The notes beneath the pieces are model-generated. The model was not told the origin of the DNA. It did not search any database and was given only the letters and a program-made list of their open reading frames with translations. 64,000 nucleotides of DNA. It comes from Burkholderiaceae bacterium (lineage in GTDB: Bacteria > Pseudomonadota > Gammaproteobacteria > Burkholderiales > Burkholderiaceae_C). Each line of letters opens with the position of its first letter. Position 1 is the stretch's first letter. The stretch is taken from positions 1 to 64,000 of the forward strand of contig JAJVIL010000003.1 in the NCBI GenBank assembly GCA_022072045.1, read 5' to 3'. Below, one piece after another: positions 44,424 to 52,992 of the stretch. The translations under genes and the position numbers were made by a program.

Positions 44424-45464
44424 ATGTCCGCGCCGCTGATTCGAGTACTTGATCTGCACGACGAGGCTGCAATGTCGGCGTGGGATGCATTCGCGATGAC
44501 GCATCCACAAGCCACGTTCTTCCATCGGGCGGGCTGGCTCGACGTGCTGCAGGGCGTATTCGGGCATCGGGGCCACTTTCTGTATGCAGAGCGCGAAGGC
44601 CAGGTCGTCGGAGTCCTGCCCCTCGCCGAGGTCAGGAGCATGCTTTTCGGGCACGCCCTGGTCGGGTTGCCGTTCGCGTCCTATGGGGGTGTGGTCGCAT
44701 CCGACGCGGAAGTCGCCTTCGCATTGGAGACGGAGGCGGTGCGCTTGTCGCGAGCACTCGGGGTCGACTACCTCGAGCTTCGCAACACGACCAAGCAGCA
44801 GGACTGGCCTGTCCAGGACCTGTATGTCGCGTTCCAGATGCCGATTCCGGCCGTGCTCGACGAGAAGATGCTCGGCATTCCGCAGAAGCGCCGGAACATG
44901 GTGCGGAAGGCACTCAAGCTGGGCCTTTTCGCAGTACCCGACGATACGGTCGCGAACTTCTTCCCGGCGTTCGCGCGCAACGCGCGCGACCATGGGACGC
45001 CGACCCTTCCGCGGCGCTACTTCGAACGATTGTGCGCAGTTTTCGGGCGCGACTGCGGCATCGTTTCCGTCTACGACAACCAACATCGATGCGTGTCCTC
45101 CATTCTCTGCTTCGTGCACCGGCAGCATGTTCTCGCTTACTACGCCGGTGAACTGCCGGAGGCTCGCGGCATCGCTGCGAACGATCTCAAGTACTGGGAG
45201 GTCATGAAATGGGCGCAGAGCCGCGGCTGCGCCGTGTTCGACATCGGGCGCAGCAAGAAGGGGACCGGGTCCTACGAGTTCAAGCGACTCTGGGGGTTCG
45301 AACCCGTGCAACTGCATTACCAGTACGTCCTGACGCGGCACAAGACCATCCCGCAGAAGAATCCCATGAACCCACGCTACCGGCTCCTGATCGGGGCCTG
45401 GCAGAAGTTGCCGATGCCGGTGGCGAACTTCTTCGGACCGTTCCTGGTACGCGGTCTTGGCTAG
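44424..45464 (+). CDS. FemAB-like protein, XrtA/PEP-CTERM-associated (TIGR03019-like)
   Basis: HPQATFFHRAGWLDVLQGVFGHRGHFLYAEREGQVVGVLPLAEVRSMLFG; FDIGRSKKGTGSYEFKRLWGFEP. Confidence 0.9.
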   Translation: MSAPLIRVLDLHDEAAMSAWDAFAMTHPQATFFHRAGWLDVLQGVFGHRGHFLYAEREGQVVGVLPLAEVRSMLFGHALVGLPFASYGGVVASDAEVAFALETEAVRLSRALGVDYLELRNTTKQQDWPVQDLYVAFQMPIPAVLDEKMLGIPQKRRNMVRKALKLGLFAVPDDTVANFFPAFARNARDHGTPTLPRRYFERLCAVFGRDCGIVSVYDNQHRCVSSILCFVHRQHVLAYYAGELPEARGIAANDLKYWEVMKWAQSRGCAVFDIGRSKKGTGSYEFKRLWGFEPVQLHYQYVLTRHKTIPQKNPMNPRYRLLIGAWQKLPMPVANFFGPFLVRGLG

Positions 45465-45474
45465 CAAGGCGAGC

Positions 45475-46752
45475 ATGAGCAAGATCCTGCTGCTGGTGCA
45501 CCGCATCCCCTACCCGCCAAACAAGGGTGACAAGGTCCGCTCCTACCACCTGCTGCAGCACCTGGCTCGGCGTCATGAGGTCTTGCTCGGTACGTTTATC
45601 GACGATCCCGACGACGAGAGACACATCGATGTGGTGCGCGGCCTGTGTTCCGACGCCTACTTTGCGCGCCTGCGCCCGCGCGCGGCCCGGTTGCGCAGCG
45701 TCGGCCAGATCCTTCGCGGGGGGGCGCTGACGCTCGGCTACTACCGCGACAGCGGGTTGGCCCGATGGGCTCGCGAGCGCATCGAGCAGAGAACCGTGGA
45801 TGCTGCGGTGGTGTTCTCGTCGTCCATGGCGCAGTACGTTCAACAGCCGTTCAAGGTGCCGGTGCTGATCGATTTCGTCGACGTCGATTCGCAGAAGTGG
45901 ACGCAATACGCCGAGGTACATCGGTGGCCGCTGTCGTGGGTGTATCGGCGCGAGGGGCGGGCATTGCTTGACTACGAGCGGCGCATGGCTGCGCTCGCGC
46001 GCCGATCGTATTTCACGACCGACAAGGAGGCGGCGCTTTTCGCGCGCCTCGCACCCGAGGTCGCCGGCAGGATCGAGGCGATGGGCAATGGCGTCGACAC
46101 CGCGTTCTTCGCACCGGATGCAGCGCATGCCTCGCCGTACCCGCCCCACGAGACACCGATCGTCTTCACGGGCGCAATGGACTACTGGCCCAATGTCGAC
46201 GCAGTGTCGTGGTTTGCAAAGGAGGTCTTGCCGGCGCTGCGGCAGCGCCAGCCGACGGCTCGCTTCTACGTGGTCGGCCGCAGCCCGGCTCCAGAAGTGC
46301 GAGCCCTTGCGGGCGAGGCTGTGGTCGTCACCGGCACGGTCCCCGACGTGCGACCGTACCTGCAGCATTCCGCCGTCGTGGTGGCACCGCTTCGGCTTGC
46401 CAGGGGCGTGCAGAACAAGATCCTCGAAGCGATGGCGATGGCGCGGCCGGTCGTGGTGTCGAAGACTTGCGGTGATGCGCTCGATGCGCTCCCCGGTAGC
46501 GAGCTGATTCTCGCAACCGAGGTCAGCGACTACGTGCGGGAGGTCGATCTGCTGGTGAGCGATCGCCTAAGGGCCGCGGCGATTGGCCATGCGGGCCGGC
46601 TGCGAGTGATCGATGCTTACAGATGGGAGGCACGGCTTTCTTGTATCGATCGGCAATTCGATCGGTGGCGTGCTCCTCAATCGAACCAGACGGCGCCGAT
46701 AACACATTGCTACGAGGCTCCTGGCCTGACGGCGGAGAATGCGCCGGACTGA
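45475..46752 (+). CDS. Glycosyltransferase, XrtA-associated (TIGR03087-like)
   Basis: ILLLVHRIPYPPNKGDKVRSYHLLQHLARRHEVLLGTFIDDP, FTGAMDYWPNVDAVSWFAKEVLPALR. Confidence 0.9.
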   Translation: MSKILLLVHRIPYPPNKGDKVRSYHLLQHLARRHEVLLGTFIDDPDDERHIDVVRGLCSDAYFARLRPRAARLRSVGQILRGGALTLGYYRDSGLARWARERIEQRTVDAAVVFSSSMAQYVQQPFKVPVLIDFVDVDSQKWTQYAEVHRWPLSWVYRREGRALLDYERRMAALARRSYFTTDKEAALFARLAPEVAGRIEAMGNGVDTAFFAPDAAHASPYPPHETPIVFTGAMDYWPNVDAVSWFAKEVLPALRQRQPTARFYVVGRSPAPEVRALAGEAVVVTGTVPDVRPYLQHSAVVVAPLRLARGVQNKILEAMAMARPVVVSKTCGDALDALPGSELILATEVSDYVREVDLLVSDRLRAAAIGHAGRLRVIDAYRWEARLSCIDRQFDRWRAPQSNQTAPITHCYEAPGLTAENAPD

Positions 46753-46779
46753 TCGGCAGCGACCTCCAAGAACTGACAC

Positions 46780-48900
46780 ATGACTACCATCGATCGGCGC
46801 CTGGCGCTCAAGTTCTCGTTGGCCGCGGTAGCGACTGTGGCCGCAGGCTGCGGTGGATCTGGCGATCCGGTCGAGCAGGCGGCAGGCGGTTCCACCCCGA
46901 ATCCGAGCCCGCCACCTCCCCCGAGCCCACCACCCCCGGCGCCGCCTGGCGCACCGACCTCTGCGCGGCTCACGGGGAGTGCGTACGCCGCGGTGGGTGT
47001 GCCCGGGTCATACACGGTGACCCTCGACGCGCCCGCGGTTTCGAGCGTGACGGTGACCTGGCTGCAGACTGGTGGGGCTTCGCTCAGCAGCGGTACCACG
47101 GAGATCGCTTCGGGTGCGCGTTCGGGCAGCGTTTCGGCGACGTGGCCCGCATCAGGCTCAGGGTCGATCGACTTCACGGTGTCCCCGGCGCTGACGCGCC
47201 TGGGTCGGCCGATCGCGGTGGCGATCGCGGCCGCCGGCGCAGCGCCGCTGACGCTCGCTTTCGACGTTGCCACACCGCACCAGATCAGCGTCATGGCGAC
47301 GCAGACCCGTGCGCTGGCGGCGGGCTCGGCGGTACGCGTCGACTATCGAGTCGCCGGCTCCAGCACCTGGATCGATGGCGGCTATCTCTATCAGACGAAA
47401 ACCTCGCAAGGTGCCGCGGTCAACGGCTTCGCAGGCTGGGTCCTGGGCCTGGTGCCCGGTACGAACTATGACGTGCGCCTCGAGGTGAACGAACCCGGGC
47501 AGGCCGTCGCGTATGCGCAGGCGACGCAGGGTACGCGGGCGCTGCCCAGGGAAGGTGCTCCGCAGACCAAGGCCTGCACCCCGGCCACTTTCGCTTCCAC
47601 GATGAGCGGTGCCATCGCCGGCGACGTTATTGTTCTCGGGCCCGGCACCTACACGCTCAGTAATTTCTCGTGGACCTCGCCGGGAACTGCAAGCAACCCA
47701 GTGTTCGTTCGCGGCGCCGGGGTCGACGCGACGGTTCTGGTCGACACGACCGGGCAGGTGCTCACCCTCAACGGCAGCCACTTCACCTTCGAAGACATGA
47801 CCATCCGCGGATCGCGGACCGACAGCGGCCTGGATGCGTCGTCCATCGGGGTCGTGCTGAATCGCGGTACGCCGACTAACATCGCCTTTCGACGAATTCG
47901 TTTCGACGGATGCGATCAGGGAGTGAAAGTGTGGTCGGTCTGGTCCCAGGGTCTGCTGGTGTACGACTGCGAACTCATCGGCAACAACACCTGGGATAAG
48001 ACCTACACGATCCCCAGCGGGCAGACGTACCCTCACTTGACCTGGAACGACACTGGCGTCCACATGCCCGGTCTGGGGAACTGTGTGTGGAACTGCACGT
48101 TTACCGGTTTTGGCGACACTATCAAGTTGGGCTATCAGGACGTCTATGCATCGCGCGCATGCTATGTGCACCACATCTGGGTGCGGCGCGGCGGCGACGA
48201 CGGCATCGAGTTCGACGAGGCGGCTGGGAACTGCGCTGCCTACAACAACGTCATCTGCAACACCGCCTCGGGTGCTTCGTTCGACGGCGTTTCCGACGGC
48301 CCAGTCGGTTTCGTCCGCAACATCTGCATCAACCAGACCCGGCAGCCGTTGAAACTTACCAGCCGGGTGTCGGGGTTGCGCGTGTACAGCAATACGTCCG
48401 TCGGTACGACGCGCCAGTGGGATTTCGGCATGTACGCGGCCTCCGGCAGCGTTTACGACTTCGACTACCGGAACAATCTGCTCATCTACCGAGGCGCGGG
48501 GCCGCTGATCTCCTTCAATCAGTCGTTGATCGGCGATAGGGTCACCGACTACAGCGCGTGGTACCCGGATGCGCGAAACATCTATTTCGGTAGCGGTAGC
48601 GGCACCTGGAATGGCCTAGCGAGCGCAAAATCGCACCTCGCGCCGCGTATGGCGCACGACGTAATCGTCGCCAGCGATCCGTTCACGTCGCCGATCGCGC
48701 TTGGTGCCGACTACACCACCGAGTACGTCGGCCAACCGCGCCCCGTGCTCGCGTCGGGGTCGGCCGCCAAGGGCGCCGGGGTGCCCTTGGCGGGCGTGAC
48801 TGACGGGTTCTCAGGCGCGGCCCCCGACATCGGGGCGGCCATCGCCGGGCAGAGCTTCGGCGCAGTCGGCTGCAGTTGGGCCGGCTACGTACCGGCCTGA
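46780..48900 (+). CDS. Twin-arginine/lipobox secreted protein with Pro-rich linker, Ig-like N-region and right-handed beta-helix domain
   Basis: MTTIDRRLALKFSLAAVATVAAGCGGSG signal with RR and Cys, NPSPPPPPSPPPPAPPGAP linker, beta-helix segments (LNGSHFTFEDMTIRGSRTD..., RRIRFDGCDQGVKVWSVWSQGLLVYDCELIGNN). 706 aa. Confidence 0.75.
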   Translation: MTTIDRRLALKFSLAAVATVAAGCGGSGDPVEQAAGGSTPNPSPPPPPSPPPPAPPGAPTSARLTGSAYAAVGVPGSYTVTLDAPAVSSVTVTWLQTGGASLSSGTTEIASGARSGSVSATWPASGSGSIDFTVSPALTRLGRPIAVAIAAAGAAPLTLAFDVATPHQISVMATQTRALAAGSAVRVDYRVAGSSTWIDGGYLYQTKTSQGAAVNGFAGWVLGLVPGTNYDVRLEVNEPGQAVAYAQATQGTRALPREGAPQTKACTPATFASTMSGAIAGDVIVLGPGTYTLSNFSWTSPGTASNPVFVRGAGVDATVLVDTTGQVLTLNGSHFTFEDMTIRGSRTDSGLDASSIGVVLNRGTPTNIAFRRIRFDGCDQGVKVWSVWSQGLLVYDCELIGNNTWDKTYTIPSGQTYPHLTWNDTGVHMPGLGNCVWNCTFTGFGDTIKLGYQDVYASRACYVHHIWVRRGGDDGIEFDEAAGNCAAYNNVICNTASGASFDGVSDGPVGFVRNICINQTRQPLKLTSRVSGLRVYSNTSVGTTRQWDFGMYAASGSVYDFDYRNNLLIYRGAGPLISFNQSLIGDRVTDYSAWYPDARNIYFGSGSGTWNGLASAKSHLAPRMAHDVIVASDPFTSPIALGADYTTEYVGQPRPVLASGSAAKGAGVPLAGVTDGFSGAAPDIGAAIAGQSFGAVGCSWAGYVPA

Positions 48901-48913
48901 CCAACCGCCGCAC

Positions 48914-50587
48914 TCATCGTGCCACGCGAAAGTCCGGTGCGTGGCGGCGCAGCCATTGCTCCATCACCGTCAGAATCCAAACCATCTCGCCGAAATAGCC
49001 CGGGTGCTCGGCCAGCCGCTCGTCCATCAGCGCCTTGACGAAGCCGGCCTGCACCACGCGCCGGTCAGCTAGCGCGCCAAGGGATTCGCGCGCCAGCGAG
49101 TTGAGCCCTGGGTGACGCTGAGCCCATACGCCAAACGGAAGCCCGAAACCGTGCTTCTTCTTGGCGAGGATCTCCCGCGGCAGAAAGTCGCGCAGCGCTT
49201 CCTTGAAGAACCAGCGCAGCTTCAAGCCCCTGAGCTTGTATCGGCTGGGCAGCCGCATCGAGAACTCGACCAGGCTGCGATCGAGCATCGGGAATCCAAC
49301 CTCCACGCCGGCCATGCCCGCCGTGCCGCAGACCTTGGGCAGGTCGCACTCCGCCAGGGTATACCGCCAGTCGTACGCGAGTTGCCGATCCAGCAGGTCG
49401 GCATTCGCGGCCTGGTGCCAGATCTCGCGTTGCTGCCTGCGCGGCGCGTCCATGTCCACGCCGTTCAGAAATGCCGGCGTCAGAATGGTTTCCTGACCCA
49501 GGTAGTGAAGCAGGTTATAGGTCTGCATCCGATCCGGCATCGGTACTTTGGCCTGGCGGATATAGCTTGTCACTTTGCGTGCGCCAGGCACGGCAGCCAT
49601 GACAGCGTTGTCAAACAACGGATCGACGATGCCAGTCAGCCACGACGGCAGATCGTCATGCACGCCGAATACCCGCTGCTTGGCATAGCGCGTGTTGCCG
49701 CCGAAGAGCTCGTCGCCGCCATCGCCGGCCAGCAGACGCGTCGAGCCGTTCTCGCGGGCCATCTTCGCGCAGTAGAAGGCCGGCAGCGCCGACGAGTTGC
49801 CGAACGGCTGATCGTAGTGGGCTGCGACCTCGGGCAGGCTGCGCGCCACGTCGGCCGGCGTCACGTAGTACTCGTGATGGTCCGTTCCGAAGTGCCGCGA
49901 CGCGATGCGTGCAAACGACATCTCGTCGTAACCTTCGGCCTCGAAACCGATCGAGTAGGTGGATGGCGGGCCGGCCACGCGCCCGATCATGCCGGCGATG
50001 GTGGAGCTGTCTGTGCCGCCGCTCAGGAAGCAGCCGGGCTTGGTGCCATCGAGTCCGCGCTTCACGGCGCGGGCCAGCAGTGTCTGGAACTCCTCCTTGA
50101 GCGAATCGACCGAGCCGGCGCTCCGACCGCTGGCGAATTCGGGGCGCCAGTACGGCTTCACCTCGAGCCGGCCATTTCGCCAAAGCCCGAAGTGCGCAGC
50201 CGGCAGGCGTCGTACGCCCTGGAACACAGTGCGGGGTGATGGAATGACGTGGAAGTAAAGGTAGTCGTAGAGCGCTTGGAGGTCGATCTGCGCCCCGATT
50301 GCCTTGCCCAAGGTGTCGGCACGAGCGGCGACCACCAGATCGCCCTCGTGCACACCGAAGCAGAGCGTGCGCACCGCAAACCGGTCGACGGCCATGAACG
50401 TGCTGCCATCGTCGAGGGCAAACGCAACCGCGAAGTCGCCCTGAGCCAGCGCTGCTGCCCGCTCCGGCCCGTGCCGTCGCACCATCTCTCGCCAATGCAC
50501 ATCGGCGTCGGTCACCGCGCGGCCGGCTTCGTCGCGCGTCGTGCCCTCGAAAATGTGCACCGAGGCCGGAAGCAATTGATCGTTCAT
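48914..50587 (-). CDS. Asparagine synthase-related protein lacking the N-terminal glutaminase Cys
   Basis: GDFAVAFALDDGSTFMAVDRFAVRTLCF and GCFLSGGTDSSTIAGMIG, LLAGDGGDELFGGNTRYAKQ; start MNDQLL at 50587 rather than MCGI. Confidence 0.85.
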   Translation of the reverse strand: MNDQLLPASVHIFEGTTRDEAGRAVTDADVHWREMVRRHGPERAAALAQGDFAVAFALDDGSTFMAVDRFAVRTLCFGVHEGDLVVAARADTLGKAIGAQIDLQALYDYLYFHVIPSPRTVFQGVRRLPAAHFGLWRNGRLEVKPYWRPEFASGRSAGSVDSLKEEFQTLLARAVKRGLDGTKPGCFLSGGTDSSTIAGMIGRVAGPPSTYSIGFEAEGYDEMSFARIASRHFGTDHHEYYVTPADVARSLPEVAAHYDQPFGNSSALPAFYCAKMARENGSTRLLAGDGGDELFGGNTRYAKQRVFGVHDDLPSWLTGIVDPLFDNAVMAAVPGARKVTSYIRQAKVPMPDRMQTYNLLHYLGQETILTPAFLNGVDMDAPRRQQREIWHQAANADLLDRQLAYDWRYTLAECDLPKVCGTAGMAGVEVGFPMLDRSLVEFSMRLPSRYKLRGLKLRWFFKEALRDFLPREILAKKKHGFGLPFGVWAQRHPGLNSLARESLGALADRRVVQAGFVKALMDERLAEHPGYFGEMVWILTVMEQWLRRHAPDFRVAR

Positions 50588-50609
50588 ATGGGCAGGCGCG
50601 ACGTCGTCT

Positions 50610-51326
50610 TCAGGGGCGCTGCGTTGCAGAGCGCGCCGACACGCCGGAAGCGGGCAGCGCCGGCGCCGACGCCGGCAGTTCCGCCACGAAAGCGCCCGGA
50701 TCGCCGCCCAGCGCACGGTATGCCTCGCGCAACTGAGGGGAGCGCGGGCTCTGGCGCAAGCCCAGTTCCAAGTGCGCACGAGCCTCCCGGGTCAACTTCG
50801 CCTTCGCCAGAGTGTTGGCCCACAGCAGGTAGGCGGGCCAATAGTCGGGTTTGCGGCGCAGTGCGTCGTCCAACGCTTCCTTGGCGGCGATCTGGTTGTC
50901 GAGCAGCAACTGGATCTCGGCAATTCGGTAGAAAACCTCGGGCAGCAGCGGGAAATCCGGGGTCGCATTGCGGACCACGTACTCCAGATCGCCGATCGCA
51001 TCGCCGAGCCTTCCGTTGCGCACTTGCGGCGGAAGGCCGGGTTCGAGGGCACGCCGCCACTTGATCAGCGCCCAGCAATAGTGGTGCTGGTGCCAGAACG
51101 TGGGTCCCATGCGTGCAACCCAATACGACGCGCGCGGCGACGTGTTCCAGGATGCGTCGCCGTAGTTGAAACCCTGCGTGTCGACGCAATAGGAGGGCAG
51201 CAGTGCCATCTCGGCCGGCGTCACGTTCTGCGGGCGCTGCGCATGGGCAGCAAGCGCCCACAGCAGTGCTGCTAGCGCGAAGACCTGCGTAGGCAGGCGA
51301 AGGCGCGAGGATATGGACAGCGTCAT
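50610..51326 (-). CDS. Secreted tetratricopeptide-like protein of unknown function (HHYCWAL-type)
   Basis: Signal peptide MTLSISSRLRLPTQVFALAALLWALAAHAQ, YCVDTQGFNYGDASWNTSPRASYWVARMGPTFWHQHHYCWAL, TPR-like helices (EALDDALRRKPDYWPAYLLWANTLAKAKLTREARAHLELGLRQSP). Confidence 0.7.
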   Translation of the reverse strand: MTLSISSRLRLPTQVFALAALLWALAAHAQRPQNVTPAEMALLPSYCVDTQGFNYGDASWNTSPRASYWVARMGPTFWHQHHYCWALIKWRRALEPGLPPQVRNGRLGDAIGDLEYVVRNATPDFPLLPEVFYRIAEIQLLLDNQIAAKEALDDALRRKPDYWPAYLLWANTLAKAKLTREARAHLELGLRQSPRSPQLREAYRALGGDPGAFVAELPASAPALPASGVSARSATQRP

Positions 51327-51486
51327 CGGCGAACTCGAAGGGGCTGTGATGGCCCGAAGCGCCGCCCGCGTCGCCATGTGGGCGGGTTTGGCCAGGGGGT
51401 CAAAGAATATCCAGTATCTTCATCGAAGGCATGCCTGGCTTCAGGGGATTGCCGCACGAATTCGAAGTGTTTGTCGGGAGTTTCGA

Positions 51487-52950
51487 TTAGGGCGACGAAG
51501 GCCGGCCTCGGATCTTCGTCGCGGCAGTTTCGAACAGGCGCGCAAGCTCGGGCCATGCAGGGTGCCCGGCTGCGCGAAGAGCGAGACCCCAGGCAATCAC
51601 CGTCGCGATGCCCGCTGCCGCGGCCCTGGCGAACTGGCCGGGCGTGGCAAAGGGCCACCACAGCGAAAGCACCAGCGCAGGAACCAGGGCCAGCGCCGCA
51701 ACGACCAAGCTCGGCAGGACGCCCGCGATGACTTCACGGGCGCCCAGGCCGATGGCACGCGACAAGAAGACCTGCGCCATCGCCGCCCCCACCAGCGACC
51801 CGCCGAGCAGACCCCAGCACGCGCCGGCCAACCCGAAGGGTACAACCGCCAGCAGGCCAGCGACACGCGCAGCCTGCATCAGGATTTGCAGCGTATTGCT
51901 GTCCTTGGCGTTGCCCACCGACAGCATGGCCTCCTTGGACTGCGAGTACAGCAACTCGACCGCGGCCGCAGCGCACAGGATCGGCGCCAGAGGAACGGCC
52001 TCAAGCCACTGGTCGCCGTACATCAGCCGTATCGCCGGCTCGGCCGCAATCGCCAGGAACCCAACGAAAGGCCAGCCGACCGCGGTGAGAAGGCACATCG
52101 AGTGCAGCACCGCCTGCTTCGGCGATCCCGTCTCGCGCACGCTGCGCGCGAAGTACGGCAGGCTCACGGGGGTCACCGCGCGCAGCACCAGGCGATTGAA
52201 GATCTCCACCAGCCCTGCGGCACGGCTGAACATGCCGACCGATTGCATGTCCAAAGCGCGGCCAATGATCATCTCCGGAGCACCCTTTCCGAGCTGGCCG
52301 AAGATGTAGATGCCGGAGGCGAACTTGCCGAAGCGCAGAACCTTGCTCACGCCACGCAGCCCGGGCCGGTTCGGCAGCGATGCCGGCTTGAACCAGAACG
52401 CGCACGCCACAGTCAGCGCGACCCCGGCGAACGACGACCAGGCCAGGCTCATGTAGCCCCAGCCGCGCAGCGCCAATGCCACGCCGACGATGAACGACGC
52501 CGCGTTCGAGACAAGCCCTGCGACAAGTGTCGGGGTGAAGTTCATCTCGCGCCGGAACCATGCCATCGTGACGGCACCGAACGGGATGAGCAAAAAGCTG
52601 AATGCCTGTACGCGCATCACGTCCGCGACGCCCGGGGTGGCGTAGAAGCGCGCTGCCGCGGGGGCAAGGGCGAACAACAACGCCGCCATGCCCCACGAGA
52701 TCATGATGTTGACGGTCAGTGCGGCGCGTAGCGCCGAGTCGTCGAGTTCCTTCTCCTGGATCAGGTACTCTGCGACACCGAAGTCGCGGAACGTGCTGGC
52801 CAGCGCGGCGAAAACGGCGGCGACCGCGAACACGCCGACCTCCTCCGGCGTGAGGAGGCGCGACATGATGACCGTTCCTGCGATCTGCAGCGCCAGACCG
52901 AGGTAGCTGTCGAGCGCGGAGATGGCGAGCGACCTGCGGACAACGCTCAT
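51487..52950 (-). CDS. Oligosaccharide flippase / polysaccharide biosynthesis protein (Wzx/MOP family)
   Basis: RRSLAISALDSYLGLALQIAGTVIMSRLLTPEEVGVFAVAAVFAALASTFRDFGVAEYLIQEKEL; many TM segments. Confidence 0.88.
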   Translation of the reverse strand: MSVVRRSLAISALDSYLGLALQIAGTVIMSRLLTPEEVGVFAVAAVFAALASTFRDFGVAEYLIQEKELDDSALRAALTVNIMISWGMAALLFALAPAAARFYATPGVADVMRVQAFSFLLIPFGAVTMAWFRREMNFTPTLVAGLVSNAASFIVGVALALRGWGYMSLAWSSFAGVALTVACAFWFKPASLPNRPGLRGVSKVLRFGKFASGIYIFGQLGKGAPEMIIGRALDMQSVGMFSRAAGLVEIFNRLVLRAVTPVSLPYFARSVRETGSPKQAVLHSMCLLTAVGWPFVGFLAIAAEPAIRLMYGDQWLEAVPLAPILCAAAAVELLYSQSKEAMLSVGNAKDSNTLQILMQAARVAGLLAVVPFGLAGACWGLLGGSLVGAAMAQVFLSRAIGLGAREVIAGVLPSLVVAALALVPALVLSLWWPFATPGQFARAAAAGIATVIAWGLALRAAGHPAWPELARLFETAATKIRGRPSSP

Positions 52951-52992
52951 CGATGCCTTGCTCAGTGGGCGGAATCCGGCAGGCAACCCGGG

